From the NCBI RefSeq assembly GCF_900167155.1, contig NZ_FUXU01000023.1, forward strand, positions 1 through 59,569: a DNA stretch of 59,569 bases, written 5' to 3'. The position numbers and the translations under genes were made by a program. Numbering within the stretch: the stretch's first letter is position 1; the number at the start of each line of letters is the position of its first letter. The DNA is from Enterovibrio nigricans DSM 22720 (lineage in GTDB: Bacteria; Pseudomonadota; Gammaproteobacteria; Enterobacterales; Vibrionaceae). Shown one piece after another: positions 28,501 to 37,734 of the stretch. The notes under the pieces are model-generated. The model was not told where the DNA came from, did no database searches, and saw nothing but the letters and a program-made list of their open reading frames with translations.

Positions 28501-28929
28501 ATGTTGAGACGAGAGTATCAGGTTGATTTAAGTGCCTTGATGCGAATGTATGAAACGAATTACGCCAAGTTAGTCAGGCTGATGCCACGTCAAGATGACG
28601 TTGGTGAATACTGTGTATACGAAATCCAAGGTCAAGAGTTTCAACTGGATATTGTTGAATCTACGCGATACACCACACTGATTAATATTTGGCAACGTGG
28701 TGAAGTGCCAAGTTATTTGCGACCGAAGCTGACAGTTCGACTGTATCACGACGCACGTGTCGCTGAAGTGTGTACCAGTCAGCAGATTTCCCGAATTCAG
28801 CCGCGTTATGATTACCCGAATCCGCGCATGCACCAGCGTGATGAAAAGCGTCAGGTCAATGCATTTCTCTCGGATTGGCTGGTGCTGTGCCTGAAAAACG
28901 GTATAACAAAACACAACATAATTTATTAG
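28501..28929 (+). CDS. yqiB: DUF1249 family protein YqiB
   Basis: A 142-residue cytoplasmic protein of the DUF1249 family, whose function is unknown. It shows the usual length and conserved parts: YQVDLSALMRMYETNYAKLVRLMP at the start, the central IVESTRYTTLINIWQRG, and YDYPNPRMHQRDEKRQVN before the end. It lies 16 bp after nudF and about 50 bp before cpdA in the same direction, and the constant company of cpdA across gamma-proteobacteria suggests a shared transcript. Ribosome-binding AGGACG precedes the ATG. Confidence 0.94.
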   Translation: MLRREYQVDLSALMRMYETNYAKLVRLMPRQDDVGEYCVYEIQGQEFQLDIVESTRYTTLINIWQRGEVPSYLRPKLTVRLYHDARVAEVCTSQQISRIQPRYDYPNPRMHQRDEKRQVNAFLSDWLVLCLKNGITKHNIIY

Positions 28930-28978
28930 TATTAGCGTTAATCAAATAACGCAATTTAAGATCAGGGTTTTCAAGACG

Positions 28979-29803
28979 TTGCGGATTTGCCATCTACCCA
29001 AACAACACAACCAAACCGTTAGGTTGTTGCAGATTACAGATACACACCTCTTTGCAGATCACGCGGGTAGCTTACTCGGCGTGAACACGTCTGCGAGCTT
29101 TAAAGCTGTGGTAAATGAAATTGTCCAAGACGGTGTGGAATTTGATGCCATTATTGCGACGGGTGATATCTCACAAGATCACACCGCCGAATCTTATCAA
29201 CGCTTTGTTAGTGGTATTACGCGCTGGGAGCAGCCTTGTTACTGGTTGCCGGGCAATCATGATTACCAACAAAAAATGAATGCGGTGTTGGAACAGTCAA
29301 CGCTTGAGCGTTGCGAGCATGTGTTGATGGGGGAACATTGGCAGTTAGTGATGCTGGACAGCCAAGTTGCGGGTGTGCCTCACGGTCGACTGTCTGATGA
29401 GCAATTGATGCTCTTAGAGGTGATATTACGTGACAATCCAGAGCGCAATACGTTGGTGTTGTTGCATCACCATCCACTCCCTGCGGGCAGTGCTTGGCTT
29501 GATCAGCATAAGTTGCACAACCAAGATGCATTTTGGGCCATTGTCGCGAAGTACAACACGGTAAAAGGTGTTGTTTGCGGGCATATCCATCAGGCATTGG
29601 ACACACAGTACCAAAACTGTCGAGTGATGGCAGCACCGTCAACCTGTATTCAGTTTCAGCCTAATTCTGACGATTTCGCGTTGGATCTGACTAACCCTGG
29701 CTGGCGCGAAATTTCGCTTCATGCAGACGGCTCGATTTCGACCACTGTGGGGCGCCTGAAAGGCAATGAATTCCAGCCAGATATGACCTCATCTGGATAC
29801 TAA
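28979..29803 (+). CDS. cpdA: 3',5'-cyclic-AMP phosphodiesterase
   Basis: CpdA degrades cyclic AMP and so dampens CRP-dependent regulation. It is a class III metallophosphoesterase of about 274 residues with all dinuclear metal motifs: QITDTHLFA (D-x-H), GDISQDH, GNHDY, then LLHHHPLP and GHIHQ. The start is uncertain. No ATG precedes the first metal motif, so translation must begin at a non-ATG codon: the TTG at 28979, 11 bases after AGGG, is the best candidate. Gene context (nudF-yqiB-cpdA-yqiA-parE) matches E. coli and supports the name. yqiA begins one base after its stop codon. Confidence 0.94.
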   Translation: MRICHLPKQHNQTVRLLQITDTHLFADHAGSLLGVNTSASFKAVVNEIVQDGVEFDAIIATGDISQDHTAESYQRFVSGITRWEQPCYWLPGNHDYQQKMNAVLEQSTLERCEHVLMGEHWQLVMLDSQVAGVPHGRLSDEQLMLLEVILRDNPERNTLVLLHHHPLPAGSAWLDQHKLHNQDAFWAIVAKYNTVKGVVCGHIHQALDTQYQNCRVMAAPSTCIQFQPNSDDFALDLTNPGWREISLHADGSISTTVGRLKGNEFQPDMTSSGY

Positions 29804-29804
29804 A

Positions 29805-30383
29805 ATGCCACCATTACTGATTTATATTCACGGGTTTAATAGCTCTCCGTTGTCAGCAAAAGCCCAGCAGATACAGGCGTGGTGTGAAACGCACCGCCCA
29901 GACATAAAGCTGGAAGTTCCCCGTCTTGCCTGTTACCCTTCCGATGCTGCAAACCAGCTAAAAGCACTGGTGAATACGTATCAGGGTGACTATCGTATCG
30001 GTTTGGTCGGTAGTTCTTTAGGCGGTTATCTGTCGACGTGGCTCAATGCACAATTTGGCTTTCCGGCTGTAGTGGTTAACCCAGCAGTCAAGCCTTACGA
30101 ACTTCTTGTTGATTATCTCGGCCCCCAACAGAATCCATATACGGGGGAGCAGTATGTGTTTGAGGCTCACCATATGGGCGATCTCAAAGCACTGGACACT
30201 GAGTCTATCTCGCATCCCGATACGATCTGGTTACTGCAACAAGAAGGCGACGAAGTCTTGGACTACAGTCAAGCTGTCGCGAAGTATCAGGGATGTAAAC
30301 AAACGGTAGAAGCGGGAGGCGATCACGCTTTTGTTGGCTTCGACAGATACCCCGCTAAAATCATACAATTCCTTGGACTGTGA
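29805..30383 (+). CDS. yqiA: YqiA family esterase (alpha/beta hydrolase)
   Basis: A small 192-residue alpha/beta hydrolase of the UPF0227/YqiA type, for which E. coli YqiA shows esterase activity on short acyl substrates. The parts visible are IHGFNSSPLSAKA (oxyanion loop), LVGSSLGGYLSTWL with the nucleophile Ser in GSSLGG, a late acidic residue in EGDEVLDY and the catalytic His in GGDHAFVGF. It starts one base after the cpdA stop, so the two are translationally linked, and parE follows after 97 bp. Confidence 0.94.
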   Translation: MPPLLIYIHGFNSSPLSAKAQQIQAWCETHRPDIKLEVPRLACYPSDAANQLKALVNTYQGDYRIGLVGSSLGGYLSTWLNAQFGFPAVVVNPAVKPYELLVDYLGPQQNPYTGEQYVFEAHHMGDLKALDTESISHPDTIWLLQQEGDEVLDYSQAVAKYQGCKQTVEAGGDHAFVGFDRYPAKIIQFLGL

Positions 30384-30480
30384 GGGTAACTCACAGAATA
30401 ACCTCATCAGCACTGTCTTTATTTGACAAGTTGACGGGGCATCACAGACCATGTGACAAACTTTAGAAAACCATTCATCT

Positions 30481-32373
30481 ATGACAGAGCAAGTTTATAA
30501 CGCGGGCTCCATTGAAGTTCTTAATGGCCTGGAACCGGTGCGTCGTCGTCCCGGAATGTATACAGACACGACCCGTCCTAATCACCTCGGTCAAGAAGTC
30601 ATTGATAACAGTGTCGATGAGGCGTTGGCAGGACATGCACGCAAGGTGGAAGTTATCCTCCATGCGGATCAGTCTTTGGAAGTTATTGATGACGGCCGAG
30701 GGATGCCTGTCGACATCCACCCAGAAGAGGGTGTGTCGGGTGTCGAGCTGATCCTTTGTAAACTCCATGCGGGTGGTAAGTTCTCGAACAATAACTACCA
30801 GTTCAGTGGCGGTTTGCACGGGGTAGGTATATCGGTAGTGAATGCGCTATCGAACCGTGTTGAAGTCTCTGTCAAACGCGATGGTCAGGTGTATGAAATT
30901 GCATTTGAACATGGCGATAAAGTACAAGAACTGACGGTCGTTGGAACCTGTGGGCGTCGTGCAAAAGGCACTCGCGTACATTTCTGGCCGGATGCAAAGT
31001 ACTTTGACTCTCCAAAATTCTCCGTTTCTCGCCTGAAAAACAACCTCAAAGCCAAAGCCGTATTGTGCCCGGGGCTTGAGATTGTCTTCACGGATAAAAA
31101 CACCAATGAAACCATTACGTGGTGTTACGAAAGTGGCCTGAAAGACTACTTGGCCGAAGGCGTGAAAGGATATGAGTTACTGCCTGCTGAACCTTTCGTG
31201 GGGGAGTTTAGAGCACCTCATGAAGCTGCCGACTGGGCCATTATCTGGCTACCAGAAGGTGGTGAACTCATCACTGAAAGTTACGTTAACTTGATACCGA
31301 CTGCACAAGGCGGTACGCACGTAAATGGCTTACGCCAAGGTCTGCTGGATGCGATGCGAGAGTTCTGTGAGTTCCGGAATCTCTTGCCGCGTGGTGTAAA
31401 ACTCACGGCTGACGATATTTGGGAACGTTGTGCTTACGTGCTTTCTGTGAAAATGCAGGATCCGCAGTTTGCTGGCCAAACCAAAGAGCGTTTGTCTTCG
31501 CGCCAGTGTGCGGCATTCGTATCCGGCGTTGTGAAAGACTCGTTCAGTTTATGGCTAAATGAGCGTCCGCAATTGGCGGAACAGCTTGCTGAAGTCTGTA
31601 TTGCAAACGCACATCGCCGTATGCGTGCCGCCAAGAAAGTGGTGCGCAAAAAGGTCGCGTCAGGTCCTGCACTACCAGGTAAATTGACCGACTGTTCAAT
31701 GCAAGATCTCGCGCGCACCGAACTGTTTCTCGTCGAGGGTGACTCGGCAGGTGGCTCAGCCAAGCAGGCGCGTGACCGTGAATTCCAAGCCATCATGCCG
31801 CTGCGCGGTAAAATCCTAAATACATGGGAAGTTTCGGCAGACCAAGTGTTGGCATCGCAAGAAGTGCATGATATTTCCGTCGCGTTGGGCATTGACCCTG
31901 ACAGCGAAGATCTGACAGGCCTGCGATACGGTAAAGTTTGTATCCTCGCCGATGCGGACTCGGACGGTCTACACATCGCGACCTTGCTGTGCGCACTGTT
32001 TGTGAAGCATTTCCATGCGTTGGTTCGTGCAGGGCACGTTTATGTGGCTATGCCTCCACTGTATCGCATTGACTGCGGTAAAGAGGTTTTCTACGCACTC
32101 GATGATGCCGAGAAAGCCGGCATCTTAGAAAGCCTTAGCCAGAAACGCGCAAAAATCGATGTTCAGCGATTCAAAGGTCTGGGTGAGATGAACCCACTTC
32201 AGCTTCGTGAGACCACCATGGATCCGAACACGCGTCGTCTTGTTCAGCTTACTATCGACGATCAGGAAGAGACGGATCGAATGATGGACATGCTGCTAGG
32301 CAAAAAGCGTGCGGAAGATCGTCGCCATTGGCTACAAGAAAAAGGCGACATGGCCGAGCTGGCAGAAATTTAA
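30481..32373 (+). CDS. parE: DNA topoisomerase IV subunit B
   Basis: ParE is the ATPase subunit of topoisomerase IV, which unlinks daughter chromosomes after replication. The 630-residue protein has the GHKL ATPase site: EVIDNSVDEALAG with the Mg-binding Asn, VIDDGRGMPVDIHP, and GGLHGVGISVVNALS. The transducer domain follows, and then the TOPRIM domain with FLVEGDSAGGSAKQARDR, the PLRGKILN block and DADSDGLHIATLL. All catalytic residues are present. It is co-transcribed with parC, 26 bp downstream. The drug-binding region shows no obvious unusual substitution by eye. Confidence 0.98.
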   Translation: MTEQVYNAGSIEVLNGLEPVRRRPGMYTDTTRPNHLGQEVIDNSVDEALAGHARKVEVILHADQSLEVIDDGRGMPVDIHPEEGVSGVELILCKLHAGGKFSNNNYQFSGGLHGVGISVVNALSNRVEVSVKRDGQVYEIAFEHGDKVQELTVVGTCGRRAKGTRVHFWPDAKYFDSPKFSVSRLKNNLKAKAVLCPGLEIVFTDKNTNETITWCYESGLKDYLAEGVKGYELLPAEPFVGEFRAPHEAADWAIIWLPEGGELITESYVNLIPTAQGGTHVNGLRQGLLDAMREFCEFRNLLPRGVKLTADDIWERCAYVLSVKMQDPQFAGQTKERLSSRQCAAFVSGVVKDSFSLWLNERPQLAEQLAEVCIANAHRRMRAAKKVVRKKVASGPALPGKLTDCSMQDLARTELFLVEGDSAGGSAKQARDREFQAIMPLRGKILNTWEVSADQVLASQEVHDISVALGIDPDSEDLTGLRYGKVCILADADSDGLHIATLLCALFVKHFHALVRAGHVYVAMPPLYRIDCGKEVFYALDDAEKAGILESLSQKRAKIDVQRFKGLGEMNPLQLRETTMDPNTRRLVQLTIDDQEETDRMMDMLLGKKRAEDRRHWLQEKGDMAELAEI

Positions 32374-32399
32374 CTGGATTTTAGAATCGGACGTTTTCA

Positions 32400-34673
32400 A
32401 TGACTGATATTACTTATGACGGTGTCGAGCAGCTTCCGCTAAGGAAGTTCACCGAGAATGCATACCTCAACTACTCGATGTACGTCATCATGGACCGTGC
32501 TTTGCCATTTATTGGTGACGGTCTTAAACCTGTGCAGCGTCGCATCATCTATGCGATGTCTGAACTGGGTTTGTCGGCAACGGCGAAATATAAAAAATCT
32601 GCCCGTACCGTGGGTGATGTGCTGGGTAAATATCACCCGCATGGTGACTCTGCGTGTTATGAAGCCATGGTACTGATGGCGCAGCCTTTCTCTTACCGCT
32701 ACCCGTTGGTTGATGGTCAAGGGAACTGGGGTGCACCCGACGATCCGAAATCGTTCGCAGCAATGCGTTATACGGAATCGCGTCTTTCTCGCTTTTCTGA
32801 GGTCTTGCTGAGCGAAATCAGCCAAGGCACGGTTGACTGGCAACCAAACTTTGACGGCACCATGAAGGAGCCGAAAACCATGCCTGCGCGCTTGCCGCAC
32901 ATTCTGTTGAATGGTGTGACAGGGATAGCCGTGGGTATGGCCACAGACATTCCTCCTCATAACGTGCGTGAAGTGGCAAATGCGCTGGTGGCGTTGATCG
33001 ACTCACCGAGTTTGGACTTAGACGCCGTACTGGAGTACGTAAAAGGCCCTGACTATCCAACGGAAGCCGAAATTATTACCCCTGCGGTGGAGTTGAAGAA
33101 ACTGTATCGCAGCGGTAAAGGCTCTATCCGCATGCGTGCCTGCTGGCACAAAGAGAATGGCGACATTGTGATCAGTGCGCTGCCGCATCAGGTATCGGGC
33201 GCGAAATTGCTTGAGCAGATCGCCAACCAGATGCGCGCGAAGAAACTGCCGATGGTAGAAGATCTTCGTGATGAATCGGATCATGAAAATCCAACGCGTA
33301 TTGTGATCGTACCGCGCTCAAACCGTGTGGATTGCGATCAGTTGATGAATCACTTGTTTGCGTCAACTGATCTAGAACGTAGTTACCGCGCGAACCTGAA
33401 CATGATTGGTCTCGACGGCCGCCCTCAGGTTAAAGGTCTGCTTCAAATCTTGACTGAGTGGCTAGTGTTTCGCCGTGAAACAGTGCGTCGTCGTCTGCAA
33501 TACCGTTTGGATAAAGTGTTAGCGCGCCTACATATCCTTGACGGTTTATTGGCTGCGTACCTGAATATCGATGAAGTCATCGAGATCATCCGTACGGAAG
33601 ACAATCCGAAAGCCGAGTTGATGCAGCGTTTCTCGCTGAGCGAGCGACAAGCTGAAGCCATCCTTGAAATCAAACTTCGTCAGTTAGCGAAACTGGAAGA
33701 AATCAAGATCCGTGGCGAGCAAGACGAATTGAACAAAGAACGCGAGCAGTTGGAGAAACTGCTGGGTTCTGAACGTCGCTTAAACACTTTGCTGAAAAAA
33801 GAAATTGCCGCAGATGCTGAAAAGTATGGCGATGATCGCCGCTCGCCATTGGTTGAGCGTGAAGAAGCGAAAGCGATGACGGAACGTGATTTGGTGCCAA
33901 GCGAACCTATTACAGTGGTTCTGTCAGAAAAAGGCTGGATCCGTCATGCAAAAGGGCACGATGTTGATCCATCGACGCTGAGCTACAAATCGGGCGATGG
34001 ATATCTAGCTGCCGCGAGAGGCAAGAGCAGTCAACCTGCGGTGTTTATTGGTACTGACGGTCGAAGCTATGCGCTGGAGTCTCACAGCTTGCCATCCGCA
34101 CGCAGTCAGGGTGAGCCTATTACGGGTCGCTTGAACATTACGGCAGGTACGTCTATTCGCCATGTGCTGATGGGTGAGAATGAAAACTTGATGCTCATGG
34201 CTTCGGATGCGGGTTATGGCTTTGTGTGTAAGCACGATGACCTGTTATCGAAGAACCGTAGTGGTAAGGCGCTGTTGAGCTTGCCTCAGGCGTCAGAAGT
34301 GATGCCGCCTCATAAAGTGGCAGACATCGACAGTGATGACATTATCGCGATCACCAATGAAGGCCGCATGTTGGTGTTCCCTGTGAAAGAGTTGCCGCAA
34401 TTAGGGAAAGGGAAAGGGAATAAGATCATTAATATTCCTGCTGCTCGTGCAAAAGCGCGTGAAGAGCTGCTTTCTCAGTTGTTTGTTATCCCGCAAGGGG
34501 CGACAGTGACCTTGCATGCAGGTAAGCGTAAGTTGTCTTTGAAACCGACGGATATTGATAACTTCCGCGGTGAACGAGGTCGTCGTGGCTCGATGCTGCC
34601 TCGCGGTCTTCAGCGTGTCACTGCGATTGAGATCTCGACACCGAAAGACTCGATAGAAACGCCAGACGCGTAA
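32400..34673 (+). CDS. parC: DNA topoisomerase IV subunit A
   Basis: ParC is the DNA breakage-reunion subunit of topoisomerase IV. The 757-residue protein carries the winged-helix active site with catalytic Tyr124 in [11 protein letters not shown]. The quinolone-resistance determining region reads [12 protein letters not shown]; Ser84 and Glu88, equivalent to E. coli Ser80 and Glu84, are the wild-type residues, so no classical target mutation is present. A coiled-coil region (about 430-490) and a C-terminal beta-pinwheel (about 500-740) complete the protein. It ends 8 bp before a strong terminator. Confidence 0.98.
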   Translation: MTDITYDGVEQLPLRKFTENAYLNYSMYVIMDRALPFIGDGLKPVQRRIIYAMSELGLSATAKYKKSARTVGDVLGKYHPHGDSACYEAMVLMAQPFSYRYPLVDGQGNWGAPDDPKSFAAMRYTESRLSRFSEVLLSEISQGTVDWQPNFDGTMKEPKTMPARLPHILLNGVTGIAVGMATDIPPHNVREVANALVALIDSPSLDLDAVLEYVKGPDYPTEAEIITPAVELKKLYRSGKGSIRMRACWHKENGDIVISALPHQVSGAKLLEQIANQMRAKKLPMVEDLRDESDHENPTRIVIVPRSNRVDCDQLMNHLFASTDLERSYRANLNMIGLDGRPQVKGLLQILTEWLVFRRETVRRRLQYRLDKVLARLHILDGLLAAYLNIDEVIEIIRTEDNPKAELMQRFSLSERQAEAILEIKLRQLAKLEEIKIRGEQDELNKEREQLEKLLGSERRLNTLLKKEIAADAEKYGDDRRSPLVEREEAKAMTERDLVPSEPITVVLSEKGWIRHAKGHDVDPSTLSYKSGDGYLAAARGKSSQPAVFIGTDGRSYALESHSLPSARSQGEPITGRLNITAGTSIRHVLMGENENLMLMASDAGYGFVCKHDDLLSKNRSGKALLSLPQASEVMPPHKVADIDSDDIIAITNEGRMLVFPVKELPQLGKGKGNKIINIPAARAKAREELLSQLFVIPQGATVTLHAGKRKLSLKPTDIDNFRGERGRRGSMLPRGLQRVTAIEISTPKDSIETPDA

Positions 34674-34680
34674 TGCTGAA

Positions 34681-34704
34681 ACCCTCCGGCCGGAGGGTTT
34701 TTTC
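34681..34704 (+). terminator. Terminator of parE-parC
   Basis: ACCCTCCGG pairs with CCGGAGGGT, followed by TTTTTT. Confidence 0.92.
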
Positions 34705-34930
34705 TCTCTGCCTGCAGCCGGAATTTAAACATCTTTAGGGGGTTTGGGGTCTCGGTTAAAAATGTTTCGACAAAGTGTGATGAATTTTATTGTCGGACAC
34801 GTATACTAGGGCCAGAAATTTTTAGCGCACACCTGTACGCTTAAAACGTAAAAGCGATTCTCAGGTAGCAATTCCCAAACCTTTCCAGCGGTTAACTGGC
34901 GCAAAGGTCAACCGACCCTAGGAGATAAGA

Positions 34931-35656
34931 ATGTACTTTATACTGCGACTGTTGGCTGTCGCGTTGTTTGCGATTTTCATGCTTGTATTCGGTTGTGGTT
35001 ATTGCCTGTTCAGCCCGAGAAATCCAAAGCACGTTTATACTTTTGGCCGTTTGTTCGGCAAGCTGTCTTCCCTTTTTGGTATCAAGTTGGAGCTTCGCCA
35101 ATCAGAAGCCTCTAAGCAAGTCGGAACCTGCGTCTATATCGCAAACCACCAAAGTAACTGGGATTTGGTCACTGTCTCTAATGCTGTGCGTCCTGGTGCC
35201 GTAACTGTGGGCAAGAAAAGCCTGGCTTACATTCCTATCTTCGGTACCTTGTACTGGCTGACTGGCAATATTCTGATTGACCGTAACAACCGCACCAAAG
35301 CCATGGGCACCATCGGTCAAGTGGTTGACCAAATCAAAGACAATAACGTGTCGGTTTGGCTGTTCCCTGAAGGCACTCGTTCACGTGGTCGTGGTTTACT
35401 GCCATTTAAAACGGGCGCATTTCATGCTGCTATTGGCGCGGGTGTGCCCATCGTACCTATCGTTTGCAGTTCTACGCGTCACTTAGAAGTGTCGCGTCGC
35501 GACAACGGCCATATCATCGTTGAAATCATGGATCCCATCTCAACGGAAGGCTATGGCAAAGATCGGGTTCGTGAATTGTCGAAACATTGCCATGACCTGA
35601 TGGCGGCAAAACTGGCGGAATTGGACGCAGAAGTCGCTGAGTTGAATAAGAAGTAA
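34931..35656 (+). CDS. plsC: 1-acyl-sn-glycerol-3-phosphate acyltransferase
   Basis: PlsC makes phosphatidate by acylating lysophosphatidate, the step after PlsY (7586-8209). The 241-residue protein has an N-terminal hydrophobic anchor (LLAVALFAIFMLVFGCGYCLF) and the four acyltransferase blocks: NHQSNWDLVT (HX4D catalytic motif near 75-82), GNILIDRNNR, FPEGTRSRGRGLLPFKTGAF, and PIVPIVCSST. A 257-bp leader separates it from parC; the ATG at 34931 follows AGGAGATAAGA. In E. coli plsC also lies just downstream of parC. Confidence 0.97.
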   Translation: MYFILRLLAVALFAIFMLVFGCGYCLFSPRNPKHVYTFGRLFGKLSSLFGIKLELRQSEASKQVGTCVYIANHQSNWDLVTVSNAVRPGAVTVGKKSLAYIPIFGTLYWLTGNILIDRNNRTKAMGTIGQVVDQIKDNNVSVWLFPEGTRSRGRGLLPFKTGAFHAAIGAGVPIVPIVCSSTRHLEVSRRDNGHIIVEIMDPISTEGYGKDRVRELSKHCHDLMAAKLAELDAEVAELNKK

Positions 35657-35677
35657 TACACTGTACAAAACGAATTG

Positions 35678-35706
35678 AAAGGATACGCCAATGCGTATCC
35701 TTTTGT
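35678..35706 (+). terminator. Terminator of plsC
   Basis: AAAGGATACGC pairs with GCGTATCCTTT around CAAT, followed by TGTATTTT. Confidence 0.88.
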
Positions 35707-35739
35707 ATTTTCAGGTGCTGTAAAAGAAGTAAGACAGAT

Positions 35740-36276
35740 ATGCTGAAAAATCAGGTGGTACTGGTCACCGAAAAAGGCGAACCGATTGGGTTGGCAGAAA
35801 AAATGCTGGCGCATCAAGAAGGGCTGTTGCATCTGGCGTTTTCGGTCATGATTTACCGAGAAACGGCAGAAGGTAGAGAGTACCTGCTGCAACAACGTGC
35901 GCTCAGCAAATACCACAGTGGCGGTTTGTGGACCAACACCTGCTGTTCTCACCCCATGCAGGGGGAAGCGTTTGAGGCAGCCGCGACGCGTCGTTTGTTT
36001 GAAGAGTTAGGCATTGAGACGCAGCTTGAGTTTGAAATGGGCGATTTGTTTTGCTATCGCGCGGAACTTGATAACAACTTGATCGAACATGAACTGGACC
36101 AGATCATTCTTTGTAAGGTTGACGATGTGGTGTTGAACCCCAATCCAGATGAAGTGATGAGTTGGCGTTGGTGGCCACAGCGAGAGCTAGCCTTAGAAAT
36201 GCAGTCGTCACCTGAGCGTTTTACCGCGTGGTTTACCCAAGTGGTCGATAAAGTCGAACGCCAACTGCCCCATTAA
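35740..36276 (+). CDS. idi: Isopentenyl-diphosphate delta-isomerase type 1
   Basis: Idi interconverts isopentenyl and dimethylallyl diphosphate for isoprenoid synthesis. The 178-residue protein is the metal-dependent Nudix-like type 1 enzyme: the catalytic Cys lies in WTNTCCSHPMQGE, metal-binding His residues include the one in AHQEGLLHLAFSV, a Nudix-like block is AATRRLFEELGIE, and the catalytic Glu is in IEHELDQI. The length matches bacterial type 1 enzymes. It is not essential where the methylerythritol pathway gives both isomers, and is found only in part of the gamma-proteobacteria. It stands alone between plsC and the Dph6-like gene. Confidence 0.96.
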   Translation: MLKNQVVLVTEKGEPIGLAEKMLAHQEGLLHLAFSVMIYRETAEGREYLLQQRALSKYHSGGLWTNTCCSHPMQGEAFEAAATRRLFEELGIETQLEFEMGDLFCYRAELDNNLIEHELDQIILCKVDDVVLNPNPDEVMSWRWWPQRELALEMQSSPERFTAWFTQVVDKVERQLPH

Positions 36277-36316
36277 TGGGCAATGCGTTTCAAAATAAAA
36301 ACAGCGATCTAGAAGC

Positions 36317-36343
36317 AAAAAGCACCGTCTGACGGTGCTTTTT
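36317..36343. terminator. Bidirectional terminator, idi / Dph6-like gene
   Basis: AAAAAGCACCGTC pairs with GACGGTGCTTTTT between convergent genes. Confidence 0.92.
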
Positions 36344-36366
36344 CGGTTTGTACAACAAGATGCGTT

Positions 36367-37065
36367 TTAGGCTTGGAGCAGCTCTTGGAAATAATATCCC
36401 GGATGTTCTGGGTTATTGGTCCCTGCATATTTCTTGGTAACAATGTCCCCTTTGGTGAAGGCTACAGGCTGTTTGAAGTCTGGGCCATCGTACACAAAGG
36501 TGTGGAACTCGCCATTCTCACCACACGGGTCAACGCCTTCTGGGAGGCTGTCCAAGAATGCCTGATCGAGCTCACGGCCGACGAAGTCTTTACTGAGCTT
36601 ACTGCCGTCAACCGCGACCACGACGGCTTTAATACCCAGTTCGAACAAGGTTTGCATTAGGGCGTGAGTGTCTTTTTTCCATAGTGGAAAAAGGGCTTTC
36701 ACATCAACGGTCGCCAATTGCGCTTCGCGGCTGGCACGTAAATCTTCTAAATAAATATCGCCGAAAATCGCATGGGTGCAATCGATGGCTTTGAGTTCAG
36801 CCACGGCATTCGACACGATGTTTTCATACTGCTCCATGGTGACGGTCTCTGGTAGCCAAACCGTCTTCAGCGGCAAGCCAAGAGATTCGGCTTGTTTCTC
36901 AAGCAATGAAACATGCACACCATGCATAGACACGCGTTGATGCGCTTCGTTGGCAGAGGTCAGCAGGGTTTTGATATTGATGCTCGGGTCACGCAGCGCA
37001 TAGTAAAGAGCCATGGTACTGTCTTTACCGCTACTCCAGTTAAAATAGGCGTTCAGGATGGTCAT
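36367..37065 (-). CDS. Dph6-like ATP-pyrophosphatase (adenine nucleotide alpha-hydrolase family)
   Basis: This 232-residue protein belongs to the PP-loop ATP-pyrophosphatase family related to archaeal and eukaryotic diphthine-ammonia ligase. The PP-loop is FNWSSGKDSTMALYYAL at the N-terminus. Further family blocks are HGVHVSLLEKQAESLGLPL, CTHAIFGDIYLEDLR (the GD-I-LE-R motif), and GVDPCGENGEFHTFVYDGP near the end. Bacteria do not make diphthamide, so its true substrate here is unknown; an adenylating amidation of some other molecule is only inference. The ATG at 37065 (MTILNAYF) with AAGTGA upstream is preferred to a GTG 12 bases earlier. It follows ridA in the same direction. Confidence 0.85.
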   Translation of the reverse strand: MTILNAYFNWSSGKDSTMALYYALRDPSINIKTLLTSANEAHQRVSMHGVHVSLLEKQAESLGLPLKTVWLPETVTMEQYENIVSNAVAELKAIDCTHAIFGDIYLEDLRASREAQLATVDVKALFPLWKKDTHALMQTLFELGIKAVVVAVDGSKLSKDFVGRELDQAFLDSLPEGVDPCGENGEFHTFVYDGPDFKQPVAFTKGDIVTKKYAGTNNPEHPGYYFQELLQA

Positions 37066-37097
37066 GGAATGATTCACTTAAGTCAGTATAGAAGCGA

Positions 37098-37131
37098 AAA
37101 AAAACGCCACCGTGTGGCAGCGTTTTTTCTA
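37098..37131 (-). terminator. Terminator of ridA
   Basis: GCCAC pairs with GTGGC, with imperfect CGC/GCG extension, followed by TTTTTTTT on the minus strand. Confidence 0.75.
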
Positions 37132-37141
37132 TCAAATACGA

Positions 37142-37531
37142 TTATTTACGAACAGCAATCGCTTCGATTTCAATACCCACGTCTTTAGGAAGACGTGCAA
37201 CTTCTACGCAAGAGCGTGCAGGGTAGTGCTCAACACCGTGCTCGTCGAAGAACTTGCCGTACACCTCGTTAACGGTGCCGAAATCGTTCAAATCTTTTAC
37301 GAAAACAGTCATTTTAACGATATCGCCAACTTTCAGGCCTGATGACTCAACAACTGCTTTCACGTTTTCCAGAGACTGACGCGCTTGAGCAGCGATATCT
37401 GGAGAAATTTCGCCAGTCACAGGGTTTACAGGAATTTGACCGGAAGTCAGAACCATGCTGCCCAAGTCAACGCCTTGAATGTATGGACCAATCGCGGCTG
37501 GCGCGTGTTCAGTGTGAAGCACTTTAGTCAT
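37142..37531 (-). CDS. ridA: 2-iminobutanoate/2-iminopropanoate deaminase RidA
   Basis: RidA hydrolyses reactive enamine/imine intermediates released by PLP enzymes such as threonine dehydratase, protecting other enzymes. The 129-residue protein (YjgF/YER057c/UK114 family) forms a trimer with active sites between subunits. Signature parts are AIGPYIQGVDLG with the substrate Tyr, TSGQIPVNPVTGE, and the terminal PARSCVEVARLPKDVGIEIEAIA, in which the Arg (near 105) binds the carboxylate. It sits downstream of pyrBI, the same neighbourhood as in E. coli. Confidence 0.96.
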   Translation of the reverse strand: MTKVLHTEHAPAAIGPYIQGVDLGSMVLTSGQIPVNPVTGEISPDIAAQARQSLENVKAVVESSGLKVGDIVKMTVFVKDLNDFGTVNEVYGKFFDEHGVEHYPARSCVEVARLPKDVGIEIEAIAVRK

Positions 37532-37568
37532 TTACCTATCCTTACTTTTAATCTTTCATGGAAACGGG

Positions 37569-37601
37569 GTATACCAAGCTTCTTCAAGCAACTTGGGTAT
37601 A
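37569..37601. repeat. Palindromic intergenic repeat, copy B
   Basis: GTATACCAAG and CTTGGGTATA form imperfect inverted ends around TTCTTCAAGCAA. It shares CTTCA and CTTGGGTATA with copy A at 27595-27641 and lies between ridA and the pyrI terminator. Confidence 0.5.
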
Positions 37602-37691
37602 AGTGCTTAGTCTGCATCTTGCCAGCACCTACGTAAACCCAGAACATCACATTTTACGCGGTTTAGCGTCTGTGGAGTGCCTTAAGAGTAA

Positions 37692-37720
37692 TAAAAAAAC
37701 CGGCGCATGCACCGGCCTTT
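37692..37720 (-). terminator. Terminator of pyrBI
   Basis: On the minus strand CCGGTG and CGCCGG-type halves (CCGGTGCATGCGCCGG) form the stem, followed by TTTTTTT, 15 bp after pyrI. Confidence 0.88.
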
Positions 37721-37734
37721 AAGCTTTTTTAATA

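Noticed and set aside
32630-32670. Quinolone-resistance mutation in parC
   Set aside because: Ser84 and Glu88 (E. coli Ser80 and Glu84) are the wild-type residues.
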